From a virus, in the IMG/VR virus record IMGVR_UViG_3300005663_000004, positions 19,546 to 83,545 of that record: DNA of 64,000 nucleotides; one strand, written 5' to 3'. Under the pieces are notes generated by a model. It made no database searches, was not told the origin of the DNA, and saw only the letters and a list, made by a program, of their open reading frames with translations. Below are positions 50,238 through 58,800 of this stretch, piece by piece. The position numbers and the translations under genes are program-made. The first letter of the stretch is position 1. Each line of letters opens with the position of its first letter.

Positions 50238-50480
50238 ATGACAAATCCAACGATAGACGCTTTGACTATGGCTGTCGTCGATGTCAATGGGACAACACCA
50301 ACGTACCATGAAGGCTTGGGCTTTTCATTCTCAAGTCTCCAATCTGAAGCCAACTTCTGCTATGGTCTTGTGTGTCGCGCGGTGCCCTCCTGTTGTTGGC
50401 TACAGCCAGAGAACTCAGCCAGTGACAAGAGTGGCTGCAAAAACTGCACGACAGACTGCTCTGGTGCAGGGAAGGGGTAA
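50238..50480 (+). CDS. Small Cys-rich protein
   Basis: 80 aa, AAAGGAGAG before ATG. C-terminal cluster of five cysteines (CRAVPSCCW, CKNCTTDC). Unknown. Confidence 0.6.
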   Translation: MTNPTIDALTMAVVDVNGTTPTYHEGLGFSFSSLQSEANFCYGLVCRAVPSCCWLQPENSASDKSGCKNCTTDCSGAGKG

Positions 50481-50481
50481 C

Positions 50482-50889
50482 ATGCTAGCAAAGGGAACGA
50501 TCGTCATTTACATAGAGAAAGGAAGCTTTCAAGAAGCGTACTGTGTAGGAGAGCGCCGTCCATTCATCATCTACGACTTTGACGATGACGCCGAAGACAT
50601 CAAGCACATCAGGGAGGCAACGACTGCACCTACTGTGCCTGAAGACATACTGGAGGACATAGAGGAAGAGCGAAAGAAAAAGGCGGCCAATGAGATTGAC
50701 ATACTGAAGACACACCTGCGCCGGCTCACATCCCTACCTATGACTACCGTCCACCTAGCAGCCTGGGTGTGTAACTACTGCAACATTCGCATAAGCCTAG
50801 CCAAGGGATCTCCTAAGGACATCGAGAACCATATGGATGACTGCATCTGGGCTCTAGCCAAGAAGGCGTTGGAGAACGACGACGGATGA
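50482..50889 (+). CDS. Unknown protein with Cys pair
   Basis: 135 aa from ATG 50482. Acidic-basic helix EDILEDIEEERKKKAANEID and WVCNYCNIRI. Unknown. Confidence 0.66.
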   Translation: MLAKGTIVIYIEKGSFQEAYCVGERRPFIIYDFDDDAEDIKHIREATTAPTVPEDILEDIEEERKKKAANEIDILKTHLRRLTSLPMTTVHLAAWVCNYCNIRISLAKGSPKDIENHMDDCIWALAKKALENDDG

Positions 50890-50987
50890 AAATGTGGGAG
50901 TTCATCGCCCTCGTCATCCTTGGTATAGTCTTCCTCATCCCTGAGACCTTTGCTGACTTTGTCTTCAAGCTGCTGGGGGTAGAATGA
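50886..50987 (+). CDS. Single-pass membrane microprotein
   Basis: 33 aa, ATGA overlaps on both sides. Hydrophobic FIALVILGIVFLIP then FADFVFKLLG. Overlap chain supports translation. Confidence 0.65.
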   Translation: MKMWEFIALVILGIVFLIPETFADFVFKLLGVE

Positions 50988-51205
50988 GCAGACTAACATG
51001 TCCCATCTGTGACAAGTCTCTATTCTATGAGCAAACAGTCAGCGAGTCTGGATTTCTTGAGGTCCAGGGACCCTCTATCTCGCTGGAGTGGCATGACACA
51101 GAGTCCCGTGGTGGACTCATTATCTCTTGCGCGACGAAGGATTGCGAGTTTGAGCTGGAAAACTTTCCCAAGCTCAATCGCAGGATCACATTGAACTTAG
51201 GGTAG
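50984..51205 (+). CDS. Small zinc-binding-like protein
   Basis: 73 aa; CPICDKSLFYEQ and CATKDCEFEL. Possible zinc domain. Unknown role. Confidence 0.65.
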   Translation: MSRLTCPICDKSLFYEQTVSESGFLEVQGPSISLEWHDTESRGGLIISCATKDCEFELENFPKLNRRITLNLG

Positions 51206-51216
51206 GGAGAAGAGCA

Positions 51217-51492
51217 ATGACTGAAGAGTTCGTATCTTACGCTTGTTACTTTCGCCTGACTAGGAAGCACAAGTGGCGTCGTCAAATGACCGGCCATGGT
51301 CCAGATGTGAACGAGCTGGAAGAGCAGTGTCGGCGACTCCTACCTGCCTATCATGCCGAAGGAAAGACAGCGTCTTACGCTATCGTCATAGCAGACAGGC
51401 CGATGACATTGCCAAACACGCTGTGGAACGATCAGCTAATGGACATACTCGAGACACAGAGGAGAATCATTCATGTACCCGATACAGCATGA
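51217..51492 (+). CDS. Small protein, unknown
   Basis: 91 aa; SYACYFRLTRKHKWRR start, alpha/beta centre. The last 20 nt overlap the next gene. Unknown. Confidence 0.62.
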   Translation: MTEEFVSYACYFRLTRKHKWRRQMTGHGPDVNELEEQCRRLLPAYHAEGKTASYAIVIADRPMTLPNTLWNDQLMDILETQRRIIHVPDTA

Positions 51493-51943
51493 GGGAAAGG
51501 TGTACCTAGAAGATGGGCTGACTTCCCCCGGTCCAGACACATTCGTGTGTCACAGGTGTGGAAAGACTGTCGTTGTTAACAAGACAGACCTCTGTCCTAA
51601 CTATGCTATCTTGAGGACTGGAGACGGCGAGGATGTCAGACTGTGCATCTGGTGCGCCTCTGATCTGGAGAGGGAGTGGATGCTCTCCAATGGCAGGACC
51701 TGCCTTTACCTGCAAGAGGCAGATGGAATACCCAAAGAGGTCACTGACTGGCGTGGTATATTGCGCTTCAAGGTTATGGAGTACCGATTCGGTAGGCACA
51801 ACATCGCAGGCAGTCGGACAGACGTGTGGTTCTGGGGTCCGGACAGGCACCTCTGGTGGGGTGTCCTGTATGGGCAAAACACTCAGCTGATTCACTGTAA
51901 GAGGACAAAGGAGAAGAAAGATGACCGAGTCCACAGGGAGTAA
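51473..51943 (+). CDS. Cys-containing protein, unknown
   Basis: 156 aa. CHRCGKTVVV...CPNYAI and CIWCASDLE give a zinc-like pattern; Trp-rich centre (DVWFWGPDRHLWWG). AGGAGA upstream of ATG supports the start. Unknown. Confidence 0.66.
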   Translation: MYPIQHEGKVYLEDGLTSPGPDTFVCHRCGKTVVVNKTDLCPNYAILRTGDGEDVRLCIWCASDLEREWMLSNGRTCLYLQEADGIPKEVTDWRGILRFKVMEYRFGRHNIAGSRTDVWFWGPDRHLWWGVLYGQNTQLIHCKRTKEKKDDRVHRE

Positions 51944-52166
51944 CAAGAGTGTAAAGCTGACACAGCAGCAGAAGGATGACTACCTGGAGTTCGACGCTTC
52001 CTGTTGCCCAATCTGCAACGATGACCGGCTGTCTTTGGGAAAGCTGAAGCACCCATCGAACATCTTGATCATACAAAGGAGCACGTGCAGGGCCTGCGGA
52101 GCCGAGTGGCTAGAGCAATATGCTATGAACGATATCATTCTAACGAAGGAAGGATCGGATCTCTAA
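51921..52166 (+). CDS. Zinc-ribbon protein (paralogue 2)
   Basis: 81 aa; CCPICNDDRL and STCRACGAEWLEQY. Followed with a TAATG overlap by paralogue 3, so the two are a tandem pair. Confidence 0.72.
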   Translation: MTESTGSNKSVKLTQQQKDDYLEFDASCCPICNDDRLSLGKLKHPSNILIIQRSTCRACGAEWLEQYAMNDIILTKEGSDL

Positions 52167-52405
52167 TGGGAACAGAGCTGACTGAAGAACAAAAGATACA
52201 CTACCTAACCGTAGCCCTCGGGGATAGGTGTCCATTCTGTGGCTGCACAGACATTGAATCGATCTACGATGGGCCAATTACCACGCAGGACTGGGAGGTC
52301 ATCATGGACATTCGCTGCCCCGACTGCAAAGCCAAGTGGCGAGACATCTATACCTTGTCGGATGTGGAAGACATAGAAGAGGAAGATTCGCATGACAACG
52401 CGTGA
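52166..52405 (+). CDS. Zinc-ribbon protein (paralogue 3)
   Basis: 79 aa; CPFCGCTDIE and CPDCKAKWRDIYTLSDVED. Acidic C-terminus. Start overlaps the stop of paralogue 2 (TAATG). Confidence 0.74.
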   Translation: MGTELTEEQKIHYLTVALGDRCPFCGCTDIESIYDGPITTQDWEVIMDIRCPDCKAKWRDIYTLSDVEDIEEEDSHDNA

Positions 52406-53873
52406 GACTAGAGAACTGACTGCTACGGAAACCAAACTGATTGAGCTGCTGACAACAAGCACAGGCTCAGCGATGATGGACTCGGGAGGAATTCCTCAGT
52501 ATGATGCAGATGGAAAATACACTGGCTCCATCCATGGATATGGGCGTGCACACGAGCGAAACCAAGGCAGGACGTTTGTCGATAAGCCCGAGACATCCCT
52601 GCATTTCTCTTCTTGGTATACGAACAGGGAGGGAAAGGATGGATGGAAGACTGAGCACAGTGGGGACATGGAGTTCTCTGTCAGTGTCTTCCACTATCTG
52701 AACCGATACCTCGACTACGACAAATCCCTCGATGGGTTCTATGGCTGGTACCTCGATGAGATCAAGAAGGATAAAGACGATCCACACACCACCGACGTAG
52801 AAGACTTTATCCAGTGGATGCGAGACAGTGACTTCGAGATTGGTGGGCTATATGGGGATAACGAGGCTGCCTGGTCTGGCAATACGTACAACGGGGAGTG
52901 CAATCTGACACAGACCCTCCAGTATTGGCTCCTCTCTGTCAACGAGGTGCCAGAGGAGTACGAGGAGCGGCTTCCTTGCCCCAGCTTCTACATGCTCATT
53001 TTGCAGATCCATCAAGGGGCTGACGTTCGAGGTGGATACACAGCCCCCACAGTGTTCACAGCCAACCAGTACGACATAGATAGCTTCTTCGGATTCTCCG
53101 ATGGAGAGATCTACTGCAACGGATGTGAAGCTCACTGGAGCACAGATGACGGGTACTACTGGTACGAGGACGGCTCTTCAGGTGGATACAAAGTCTTGGA
53201 TCTGCCTGCACACACGAAAGCATTGGCTGCTCTCAAAGATGTTCGGCAGAAACAGATCAAGATTCATGCGGAACTTTGGCCAAGACTACAGTCTCAGGGG
53301 ATGGCTGCATGGATGAGAAGCAACCGCTCGTATGCGCTGGAGTATCGTTCCCTCTTCGACGAGCTAGAAGCAGTCAGACGAGGTGATCCAGAACTAGGAG
53401 AAGTCATCCTAAAACTGTCCAATATAGCTCCCATCTTCCTACAGGTGGACACTGCGAGTAACATCCTTAAACGACTCATCGAGAGTGCAGCACAGGCTCT
53501 GGCTACTCCTATCTGTAGGAAGCTTGTGTCGAGTGAGCGAGAAGAAGCCCAGAACATGATGGATGCTGTCGCCAAGCGTCCCCATGTGCAGCTGGACAAG
53601 TGCACCTTCGTCGAGCTTCATGACATTGAGGAGCACGATGACCTCAAGCAGTCGCTAAATGAGTATATGAATAACCCAATCGTTCCTGAGCCTGTTTCAG
53701 ATGAGCAGACGACCTATCTCGAGGACGATTCGGACATCCGAGACAGCAGAAACCACCCAAGAAACAAGCAAGACATCAAGGGCTGGGCTGTTACTCACGG
53801 CTACGTACTGATCGATGAGGACCACAACGGCCACTGCCCATTCTGTGGTGACAAACTGAAAGGGGGATTCTGA
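52392..53873 (+). CDS. Conserved early phage protein with fused C-terminal zinc-like tail
   Basis: 493 aa. The N-terminal LTATETKLIELLTTSTGSAM and GYGRAHERNQGRTF belong to a recurrent phage protein family (DSGG...RxxERNQ) of unknown function. The C-terminal part after residue 270 is helical and charged; the end has CPFCGDKLKGGF. Longest gene of the early block. A fusion of two parts is likely. Confidence 0.76.
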   Translation: MTTRETRELTATETKLIELLTTSTGSAMMDSGGIPQYDADGKYTGSIHGYGRAHERNQGRTFVDKPETSLHFSSWYTNREGKDGWKTEHSGDMEFSVSVFHYLNRYLDYDKSLDGFYGWYLDEIKKDKDDPHTTDVEDFIQWMRDSDFEIGGLYGDNEAAWSGNTYNGECNLTQTLQYWLLSVNEVPEEYEERLPCPSFYMLILQIHQGADVRGGYTAPTVFTANQYDIDSFFGFSDGEIYCNGCEAHWSTDDGYYWYEDGSSGGYKVLDLPAHTKALAALKDVRQKQIKIHAELWPRLQSQGMAAWMRSNRSYALEYRSLFDELEAVRRGDPELGEVILKLSNIAPIFLQVDTASNILKRLIESAAQALATPICRKLVSSEREEAQNMMDAVAKRPHVQLDKCTFVELHDIEEHDDLKQSLNEYMNNPIVPEPVSDEQTTYLEDDSDIRDSRNHPRNKQDIKGWAVTHGYVLIDEDHNGHCPFCGDKLKGGF

Positions 53874-54424
53874 TGCCACGAGGGGGTCAAATGCTACTGC
53901 TCCCACTCATAGGGGAGGCCAGGTATGTCAAGTGCGTAGCCATTCCTGTGGGGGTGCGGCACATCGCTCGACTAAGCCAATACATAGCACATGCGAAGGG
54001 CATGGGTCGCTACGATTCGACCCTCCATTCTGTACAGTTCTATGATAGCAACGTGTATTGGCTAGCATCTTGGCCAGAGGGGTTCCCACTAGACGAGGAG
54101 TGGCGGCTTAATCACACAGTAGAGGGAGAGAAGCCGTGGAATGAAGAAGTCGTTGGCTTCATTGAGCGGTGTCTGTGGCAACCGAAGATGCTGGAAGACA
54201 GCCGCTATCCACACGTAGTCTTCCACACATGGAACGCAGATGAAGTCCGTGTCGTGGTCACAGGAGGCGGCGTTCACTGGGTAGCGCTGGGTCCTTGTCC
54301 GGCCTACGGGCAGTGTCGGGAGCAACAAGTGATGGAAATGGAAGTAGCCACCCACTGCATCGCCGAGGAGTACCTGCGCTACATTCCACACGCTGCTGGG
54401 GAGCTTGATCAATACCCGAGGTGA
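53873..54424 (+). CDS. Unknown early protein
   Basis: 183 aa, ATG overlapping the previous stop by one base. Trp- and His-rich (WLASWPEGFPLDEEWRLNH, VVTGGGVHWVAL). Unknown. Confidence 0.68.
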   Translation: MPRGGQMLLLPLIGEARYVKCVAIPVGVRHIARLSQYIAHAKGMGRYDSTLHSVQFYDSNVYWLASWPEGFPLDEEWRLNHTVEGEKPWNEEVVGFIERCLWQPKMLEDSRYPHVVFHTWNADEVRVVVTGGGVHWVALGPCPAYGQCREQQVMEMEVATHCIAEEYLRYIPHAAGELDQYPR

Positions 54425-54427
54425 CAC

Positions 54428-54643
54428 ATGCGCTGGATGATCAGAAGACTGTGCGACGAGGAGGGTGTGCTTCCTGTGTTTTTCGGCGGAGACCTTCGAG
54501 ACAGCCTCATGGGAGTGCAGGAGGAAGCCGATTTTTGGTACGACTTCATTTGCAAGCTGATTCCAGCGGATCATTGGATCCAACCTGGAAGATCCGCAAG
54601 GAAGCCCAATGTCACGTACTTGCGAAGGAGAGTGAAAAGATGA
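54428..54643 (+). CDS. Small protein, unknown
   Basis: 71 aa; WFYDF-like aromatic patch FWYDFICKLIPADHW and basic tail RRRVKR. Overlaps the next ATG. Unknown. Confidence 0.62.
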   Translation: MRWMIRRLCDEEGVLPVFFGGDLRDSLMGVQEEADFWYDFICKLIPADHWIQPGRSARKPNVTYLRRRVKR

Positions 54644-54987
54644 TAGGCGTTAGATTCTACCTCGACTACGTGTCAGCACAGAGAAAAAGGAAGGGCCAAC
54701 ATGCCGGTAATGTGATCGCTGCCCATGTCATCACGAGTGGACGGAGCTGGTCACATGTAGGCACTGTGAGCAAGGGAGAAACAGGGAAGATCCTCTTTTC
54801 TGTGGAGTGCATAGCCGCCGTATATGCCTCTCCGAATTCGCCTGTCTGCTCTTCATCAGTCTCACGAACTTACCTACAAGAGTCGTGCAAGTTCATCTCG
54901 GAGGGCAAGGCTCGCGAGATCCATCCAGCTCTGTTCGAGCGCCTGGACGCGGCAAACGAGGAGAAGGGTGTACCTCAGCAAGGCTGA
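54640..54987 (+). CDS. Small protein, unknown
   Basis: 115 aa, ATG in an ATGA overlap. VIAAHVITSGRSWSHVGTV and ILFSVECIAAVYA. Unknown. Confidence 0.64.
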   Translation: MIGVRFYLDYVSAQRKRKGQHAGNVIAAHVITSGRSWSHVGTVSKGETGKILFSVECIAAVYASPNSPVCSSSVSRTYLQESCKFISEGKAREIHPALFERLDAANEEKGVPQQG

Positions 54988-55255
54988 CCGAAGGAAGCTT
55001 GCTGAGATCATCGAGGTCTTTGCCGGCGAAATGGTAACCCTCATGGCCTACCGTGTTAAATTGATCACACCAACTAGAGAGGAGGTTGCTTCGAGGATGG
55101 CCCGTTGTCATAGAAAAACGAACGAGTGGCTATGGGAGATGTCCTGCATTCTGATGATACCCATCAAGCAGGTAGGAGACAAGGAGACACATGTTGACTC
55201 ACGAGCAACACCGGAAGAAGCATCAGAGGAAGATGACGAGGCTACTGGTTCTTGA
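54968..55255 (+). CDS. Small helical protein, unknown
   Basis: 95 aa from GTG 54968 (GAGGAGAAG upstream). Basic helix SKADRRKLAEIIEVFAGEM; acidic end. Overlaps the previous gene by 20 nt. Confidence 0.6.
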   Translation: MYLSKADRRKLAEIIEVFAGEMVTLMAYRVKLITPTREEVASRMARCHRKTNEWLWEMSCILMIPIKQVGDKETHVDSRATPEEASEEDDEATGS

Positions 55256-55355
55256 GGTTGTTCTCTTGATGAGTGTCGGGTTTGTACTGAGCTTGTTCCT
55301 CCAATCTATTAGCATAGATACGTATGGCCTGATAGAGAGGGCATTCAGTGGGTAA
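55191..55355 (+). CDS. Membrane microprotein overlapping its neighbour
   Basis: 54 aa, ATG preceded by AAGGAG 5 nt upstream. It overlaps the end of the 95-aa gene by 65 nt in another frame and the start of the next gene by 8. Hydrophobic span LLVLEVVLLMSVGFVLSLFL. Overlaps this long are unusual here, so it may be a separate function. Confidence 0.52.
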   Translation: MLTHEQHRKKHQRKMTRLLVLEVVLLMSVGFVLSLFLQSISIDTYGLIERAFSG

Positions 55356-55629
55356 CACGATTGACCTCAAGCCAAGTGACCTGGAAGGAGACGAGAGCCT
55401 AACTGAAGAGCGAAAGCTCAGATACGTGAATGTGGATGGTGGAAAGAGGTGCCCCTTCTGCGGCAGTTCAGTAGTAATGTGCTCATATGAGAAGGGACAG
55501 TTTGTCGGAGACCAGGGCAGGTTGCATTTAGAGATCCCAAGTGATTGCCTAACATGCAAGAAAGAATGGATAGATTTCTTCACACTAACAGACGTTAGAG
55601 AAGCGCCAGATCACATAGAAGGAGACTAG
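55348..55629 (+). CDS. Zinc-ribbon protein (paralogue 4)
   Basis: 93 aa, GTG start. CPFCGSSVVMCS and CLTCKKEWIDFFTLTDV. Same family as 52166 with a longer insert between Cys pairs. Confidence 0.72.
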   Translation: MGNTIDLKPSDLEGDESLTEERKLRYVNVDGGKRCPFCGSSVVMCSYEKGQFVGDQGRLHLEIPSDCLTCKKEWIDFFTLTDVREAPDHIEGD

Positions 55630-55630
55630 G

Positions 55631-55678
55631 ATGCCGAAGCCGATCTGCTGTGAGTACTCGTTGGAGATGCATAAATAA
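55631..55678 (+). CDS. 15-aa microORF before an HNH gene
   Basis: ATG after AAGGAG, reads MPKPICCEYSLEMHK to TAA, just before the AP2-HNH gene. Could be a truncated remnant of a gene displaced by that insertion. Too short to prove. Confidence 0.3.
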   Translation: MPKPICCEYSLEMHK

Positions 55679-55687
55679 GGAGACGCA

Positions 55688-56173
55688 ATGAAAGAGATTC
55701 TGCTCACTCAAGGATATGTTGCTCTCGTCGACGATGAAGACTACGAGTGGTTATCACAGTGGAAATGGTATTCACACCGGGGGAGTAGTAGTGGTCCTTG
55801 GGCAGAACGAAATTCTCCGCCGGATGACAACGGGAAGAGAAGTCCTGTGCTTATGCACAGACAAATAATGGACGCTCCTTCAGATAGAGACGTGGATCAT
55901 CACGATCATTGTATGCTGAATAATCAAAGGGCAAACCTGCGCGTGTGTACAACGGCGCAAAACATGGCAAATAGGCGCAAGTCGAGGGGATGCTCCAGTA
56001 GATTTAAGGGAGTGTGCTGGGACAAAGAGCACAAAAAATGGAGAGTGCGGATTGGAGTCAATGGCTGTTCAAGGCATCTTGGATACTGTGACGACGAAAT
56101 GAAGGCTGCTCTTGTCTACAACAAAGAGGCAATAAAGGAGTGGGGAGAGTTCTCCCTCCCAAATAATGTATGA
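55688..56173 (+). CDS. HNH homing endonuclease with AP2 domain (copy 4)
   Basis: 161 aa. MKEILLTQGYVALVDDEDYE; core DVDHHDHCMLNNQRANLRV (Asp-His kept, Asn-His changed to Asp-His); CSSRFKGVCWDKEHKKW AP2; end EAIKEWGEFSLPNN. Plus strand, early operon. Confidence 0.9.
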   Translation: MKEILLTQGYVALVDDEDYEWLSQWKWYSHRGSSSGPWAERNSPPDDNGKRSPVLMHRQIMDAPSDRDVDHHDHCMLNNQRANLRVCTTAQNMANRRKSRGCSSRFKGVCWDKEHKKWRVRIGVNGCSRHLGYCDDEMKAALVYNKEAIKEWGEFSLPNNV

Positions 56174-56195
56174 AGAAGAAGGAGTGTAGACCAAC

Positions 56196-56468
56196 ATGAG
56201 GATCATTCGAGACGACGACGACAGCTCCTTTGAAATGCTAGCCGTGCTCATCGACTGGGGCATACGACGATGCAACGTGAAGGGATGCACGACTGTCCCC
56301 AACACGATCATCGTTAGTGCTCCAGGAGCACAGGCAACCATTGGCCTCTGTGAGGAGCATTTCCAGAAGGCCAATCAGCCCACTGGCCCCGTCACATACT
56401 CGTTTGTGTGGGACACATTCGACGCATTCGCATATCAGGATACTCACAAGGACCCGAAAGAAGAATGA
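56196..56468 (+). CDS. Small protein, unknown
   Basis: 90 aa with acidic N-terminus; CNVKGCTTVP and GLCEEHFQKA. Possible zinc site (CxxxxC, CxxH). Overlaps the next ATG by 4 nt. Confidence 0.65.
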   Translation: MRIIRDDDDSSFEMLAVLIDWGIRRCNVKGCTTVPNTIIVSAPGAQATIGLCEEHFQKANQPTGPVTYSFVWDTFDAFAYQDTHKDPKEE

Positions 56469-56728
56469 GCAGCGCACTAGAGTTCTCGCCAGGATTTCAA
56501 ACACACCACTTCAAAACTACCAACGTGCCGGGTACCCTTGTTACCGTCGTCCCCATTGCCTCGATGCCCAAGCCAGACGGAGAGGATCTCGAGGAATGGA
56601 CACAGGATTTCCTAGCCCTGGTAGCCAAAGACATGGGTGGTACCTATGAGCTAAGTGAATCGTTCAGAGTCGGTTCATACGGGGGAACAAACGTAGTGAT
56701 CCACGTGAAGAAGGTATCAGATGAGTAG
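56465..56728 (+). CDS. Small protein, unknown
   Basis: 87 aa from ATG 56465 (ATGA overlap). Alpha/beta; VVPIASMPKPDGEDLEEW, C-terminal beta strands. Unknown. Confidence 0.65.
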   Translation: MSSALEFSPGFQTHHFKTTNVPGTLVTVVPIASMPKPDGEDLEEWTQDFLALVAKDMGGTYELSESFRVGSYGGTNVVIHVKKVSDE

Positions 56729-57287
56729 CCCCTGGTCATTGGAGAGGCGACTTGGTTGGGACAGGAGGAAAGCCCCACATATGGAGAATCCATCTCACCC
56801 AACGATGAAGGAACTGAAAGGTTTGCTCAACGAGCAGGCTGACCTCATGCATCACAACGCTAGTCTGTCGAGCATGCTACCCACCATGAACTACTATGGA
56901 GAGGAGATCGACAATCGGTTTGATGGGCGGCTAGCCAACTACGTGGAGCACATCCTACTTGTCGACCTGTCATACAGAATGAAGGGAAAGTTTGGCATCG
57001 ACCTCACTTTCAGGCAATATGGAAGGGGCGGAGCAACTATCGCTCCTACAGAGTGGGTCGTCGAGGGATATGGAATTATGACCGAGTATTCTGGACTCGA
57101 CGGAGACACAGCGATCGAAGAGTTGCTGCCGTTCTACTGTGAAGACCAGACCAACCTCAGTAGATACCATGCCATGCGCAAGCTGCTGCTCATCCTGGAG
57201 TACATCAATGACTACTGGACAGAGCAGGTGAAGCACTGTTCAGAGTGGTGGGACCAAGAAGTCGAATGCATGCAGGAAACTGCCTAG
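56721..57287 (+). CDS. Unknown early protein
   Basis: 188 aa; basic N-terminus, central GRGGATIAPTEWVVEGYG and helical C-terminus ending in a Trp/Cys cluster. Unknown. Confidence 0.66.
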   Translation: MSSPWSLERRLGWDRRKAPHMENPSHPTMKELKGLLNEQADLMHHNASLSSMLPTMNYYGEEIDNRFDGRLANYVEHILLVDLSYRMKGKFGIDLTFRQYGRGGATIAPTEWVVEGYGIMTEYSGLDGDTAIEELLPFYCEDQTNLSRYHAMRKLLLILEYINDYWTEQVKHCSEWWDQEVECMQETA

Positions 57288-57289
57288 TG

Positions 57290-57318
57290 TTGACACGACA
57301 GCCAAAAAGCGATACAAT
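57290..57318 (+). promoter_or_regulatory. Sigma70-type promoter
   Basis: TTGACA (57290-57295), 17 nt, TACAAT (57313-57318; 5 of 6). Drives the zinc-finger/HNH pair and the following genes. Confidence 0.78.
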
Positions 57319-57333
57319 GGGGGTACTCATTCA

Positions 57334-57576
57334 GTGTTACTTTTGGACATCGTAGAAAGCCTCACTAACCGGGTGGCAACCCAGCCAGATGAGCGCACAG
57401 GAATAGCGAAGTGTATCTATTGCGGTGCACTCATCCTTGACGTATCTGGTCGGACTGCCCACGAACACAAAGCGTTTTGTGCCTGGCGTTTGGGTAAGGA
57501 GCTCGTACAAAAGAAGGCAAGTCGATGTGAAAGAGATCCCATTGACACAGGGCTACGTGGCTCTGGTAGACGATGA
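57334..57576 (+). CDS. Small zinc-finger protein, C-terminus overlapped by HNH gene
   Basis: 80 aa, GTG start. CIYCGALILDVSGRTAHE and HKAFC form a C2HC-type finger. The last 50 nt overlap the HNH start in another frame, so its present C-terminus (ERDPIDTGLRGSGRR) may be produced by the insertion. Confidence 0.58.
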   Translation: MLLLDIVESLTNRVATQPDERTGIAKCIYCGALILDVSGRTAHEHKAFCAWRLGKELVQKKASRCERDPIDTGLRGSGRR

Positions 57577-58009
57577 TGACTATGAGGAGCTATCTAAGTA
57601 CAAATGGCACGTGGACCTCCAGCGTAGTGGGCCTAAAGCGAAGCGAAATTCTCTCGTAAGTGAGGGGGAAGGGCAGAAGGCCATCTACATGCACCGCCAG
57701 ATCATGTATGCTCCAGCAGGAACGTATGTAGATTATAAGGATCACGACACGCTGAACAATCAGAGAGTGAACCTGCGTCCCTGCACGAGATCGCAGAACG
57801 CAGCCAATCAGCGCCCACAGGAGGGCTGCTCGTCCAGGTTCAAGGGAGTGTACTGGCACAAGGCAGCTAGAAAATGGCACGCCGCTATTCTCGTGGAGGG
57901 GAAGCGGAAGTATCTTGGCCTCTTTGTTGATGAAGTGAGAGCGGCCCAGGAGTACAACAAGGCCGCTCTCCAGCATTTCAAGGAGTTTGCCTTGCTGAAT
58001 GTCATATGA
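57527..58009 (+). CDS. HNH homing endonuclease with AP2 domain (copy 5), altered active site
   Basis: 160 aa from GTG 57527. MKEIPLTQGYVALVDDDDYEE; the core VDYKDHDTLNNQRVNLR has Tyr in place of the first catalytic His and Asp in place of Asn; AP2 part CSSRFKGVYWHKAARKW; end AALQHFKEFALLN. Cleavage is probably impaired. Confidence 0.88.
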   Translation: MKEIPLTQGYVALVDDDDYEELSKYKWHVDLQRSGPKAKRNSLVSEGEGQKAIYMHRQIMYAPAGTYVDYKDHDTLNNQRVNLRPCTRSQNAANQRPQEGCSSRFKGVYWHKAARKWHAAILVEGKRKYLGLFVDEVRAAQEYNKAALQHFKEFALLNVI

Positions 58010-58089
58010 GAAAAAGGAGCTAAGGGACAGAATGAGTAGATAACAGAGCTCAGTGACGTATCCTTTTTCGTGACCACAGGAGGGTCCAC

Positions 58090-58800
58090 ATGTTTATCGA
58101 GACCGAGTTCCAGGTACATCTGACGACGTTGACAACTATGTTCGGGTCCTGCCCAAACGATCCCGGCATCTACGCGGAGCACTTGCAAGACGAGATAGAC
58201 TCCAGTACACCTGAAGCTCGTGCAGAGATTGCTGCTCTGCCATACGACGAGGAAGAGGGTGACAAGACAGACCGCACCACTGTGTTCCTACGTGTTGGGG
58301 ATCTGCCTGGTATCCACAGCCACGTTATGAAAGGTTTCTTCAAGAGTGCTTGCGGAGCCTTGTGGGTAGTGGGTGGCACATTCTCGTCCAAAGTGCGAGC
58401 ATACAAGAAACGCATCGACACTCTCATCTTCATCGAACCCCAGATCATCCCTCTCCATCCAGCAGACAACGAAATCAAGAACCTGACTACGTACATAGAT
58501 AAGACAACAGGACAGGTGGTTTGCGTTCGTCCACTGAGAGCAGAAACGGCTAAGGGACCCCGCGTGGCCTTGGCTAGATCCGAAGTGCTTCCACCAGGGA
58601 CAGAACTGACATTCAAGATGATCATCGTGGGCAAGGTACCCAAGCTTTGGCGTGAGACAACCAAGAAGACACCCCTCCACGAGGAACTGCTGCACGAATG
58701 GCTGAGCTATGGTAGGAGACATGGATTAGGTTCTTGGAGAAATGCTGGGTGGGGCCAGTTCACGTATGAGATGAAGAGGCTCACTCCAGAACCCAGCTAG
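58090..58800 (+). CDS. Unknown protein with glycine-rich C-terminus (RAMP-like?)
   Basis: 236 aa, AGGAGG before ATG. Two segments recall Cas RAMP proteins: SACGALWVVGGTFSSKVRA, and the C-terminal WLSYGRRHGLGSWRNAGW (G-rich loop). No catalytic residues are evident. A phage protein family with this C-terminus is also known to me from other phages. The RAMP relation is an inference. Confidence 0.6.
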   Translation: MFIETEFQVHLTTLTTMFGSCPNDPGIYAEHLQDEIDSSTPEARAEIAALPYDEEEGDKTDRTTVFLRVGDLPGIHSHVMKGFFKSACGALWVVGGTFSSKVRAYKKRIDTLIFIEPQIIPLHPADNEIKNLTTYIDKTTGQVVCVRPLRAETAKGPRVALARSEVLPPGTELTFKMIIVGKVPKLWRETTKKTPLHEELLHEWLSYGRRHGLGSWRNAGWGQFTYEMKRLTPEPS

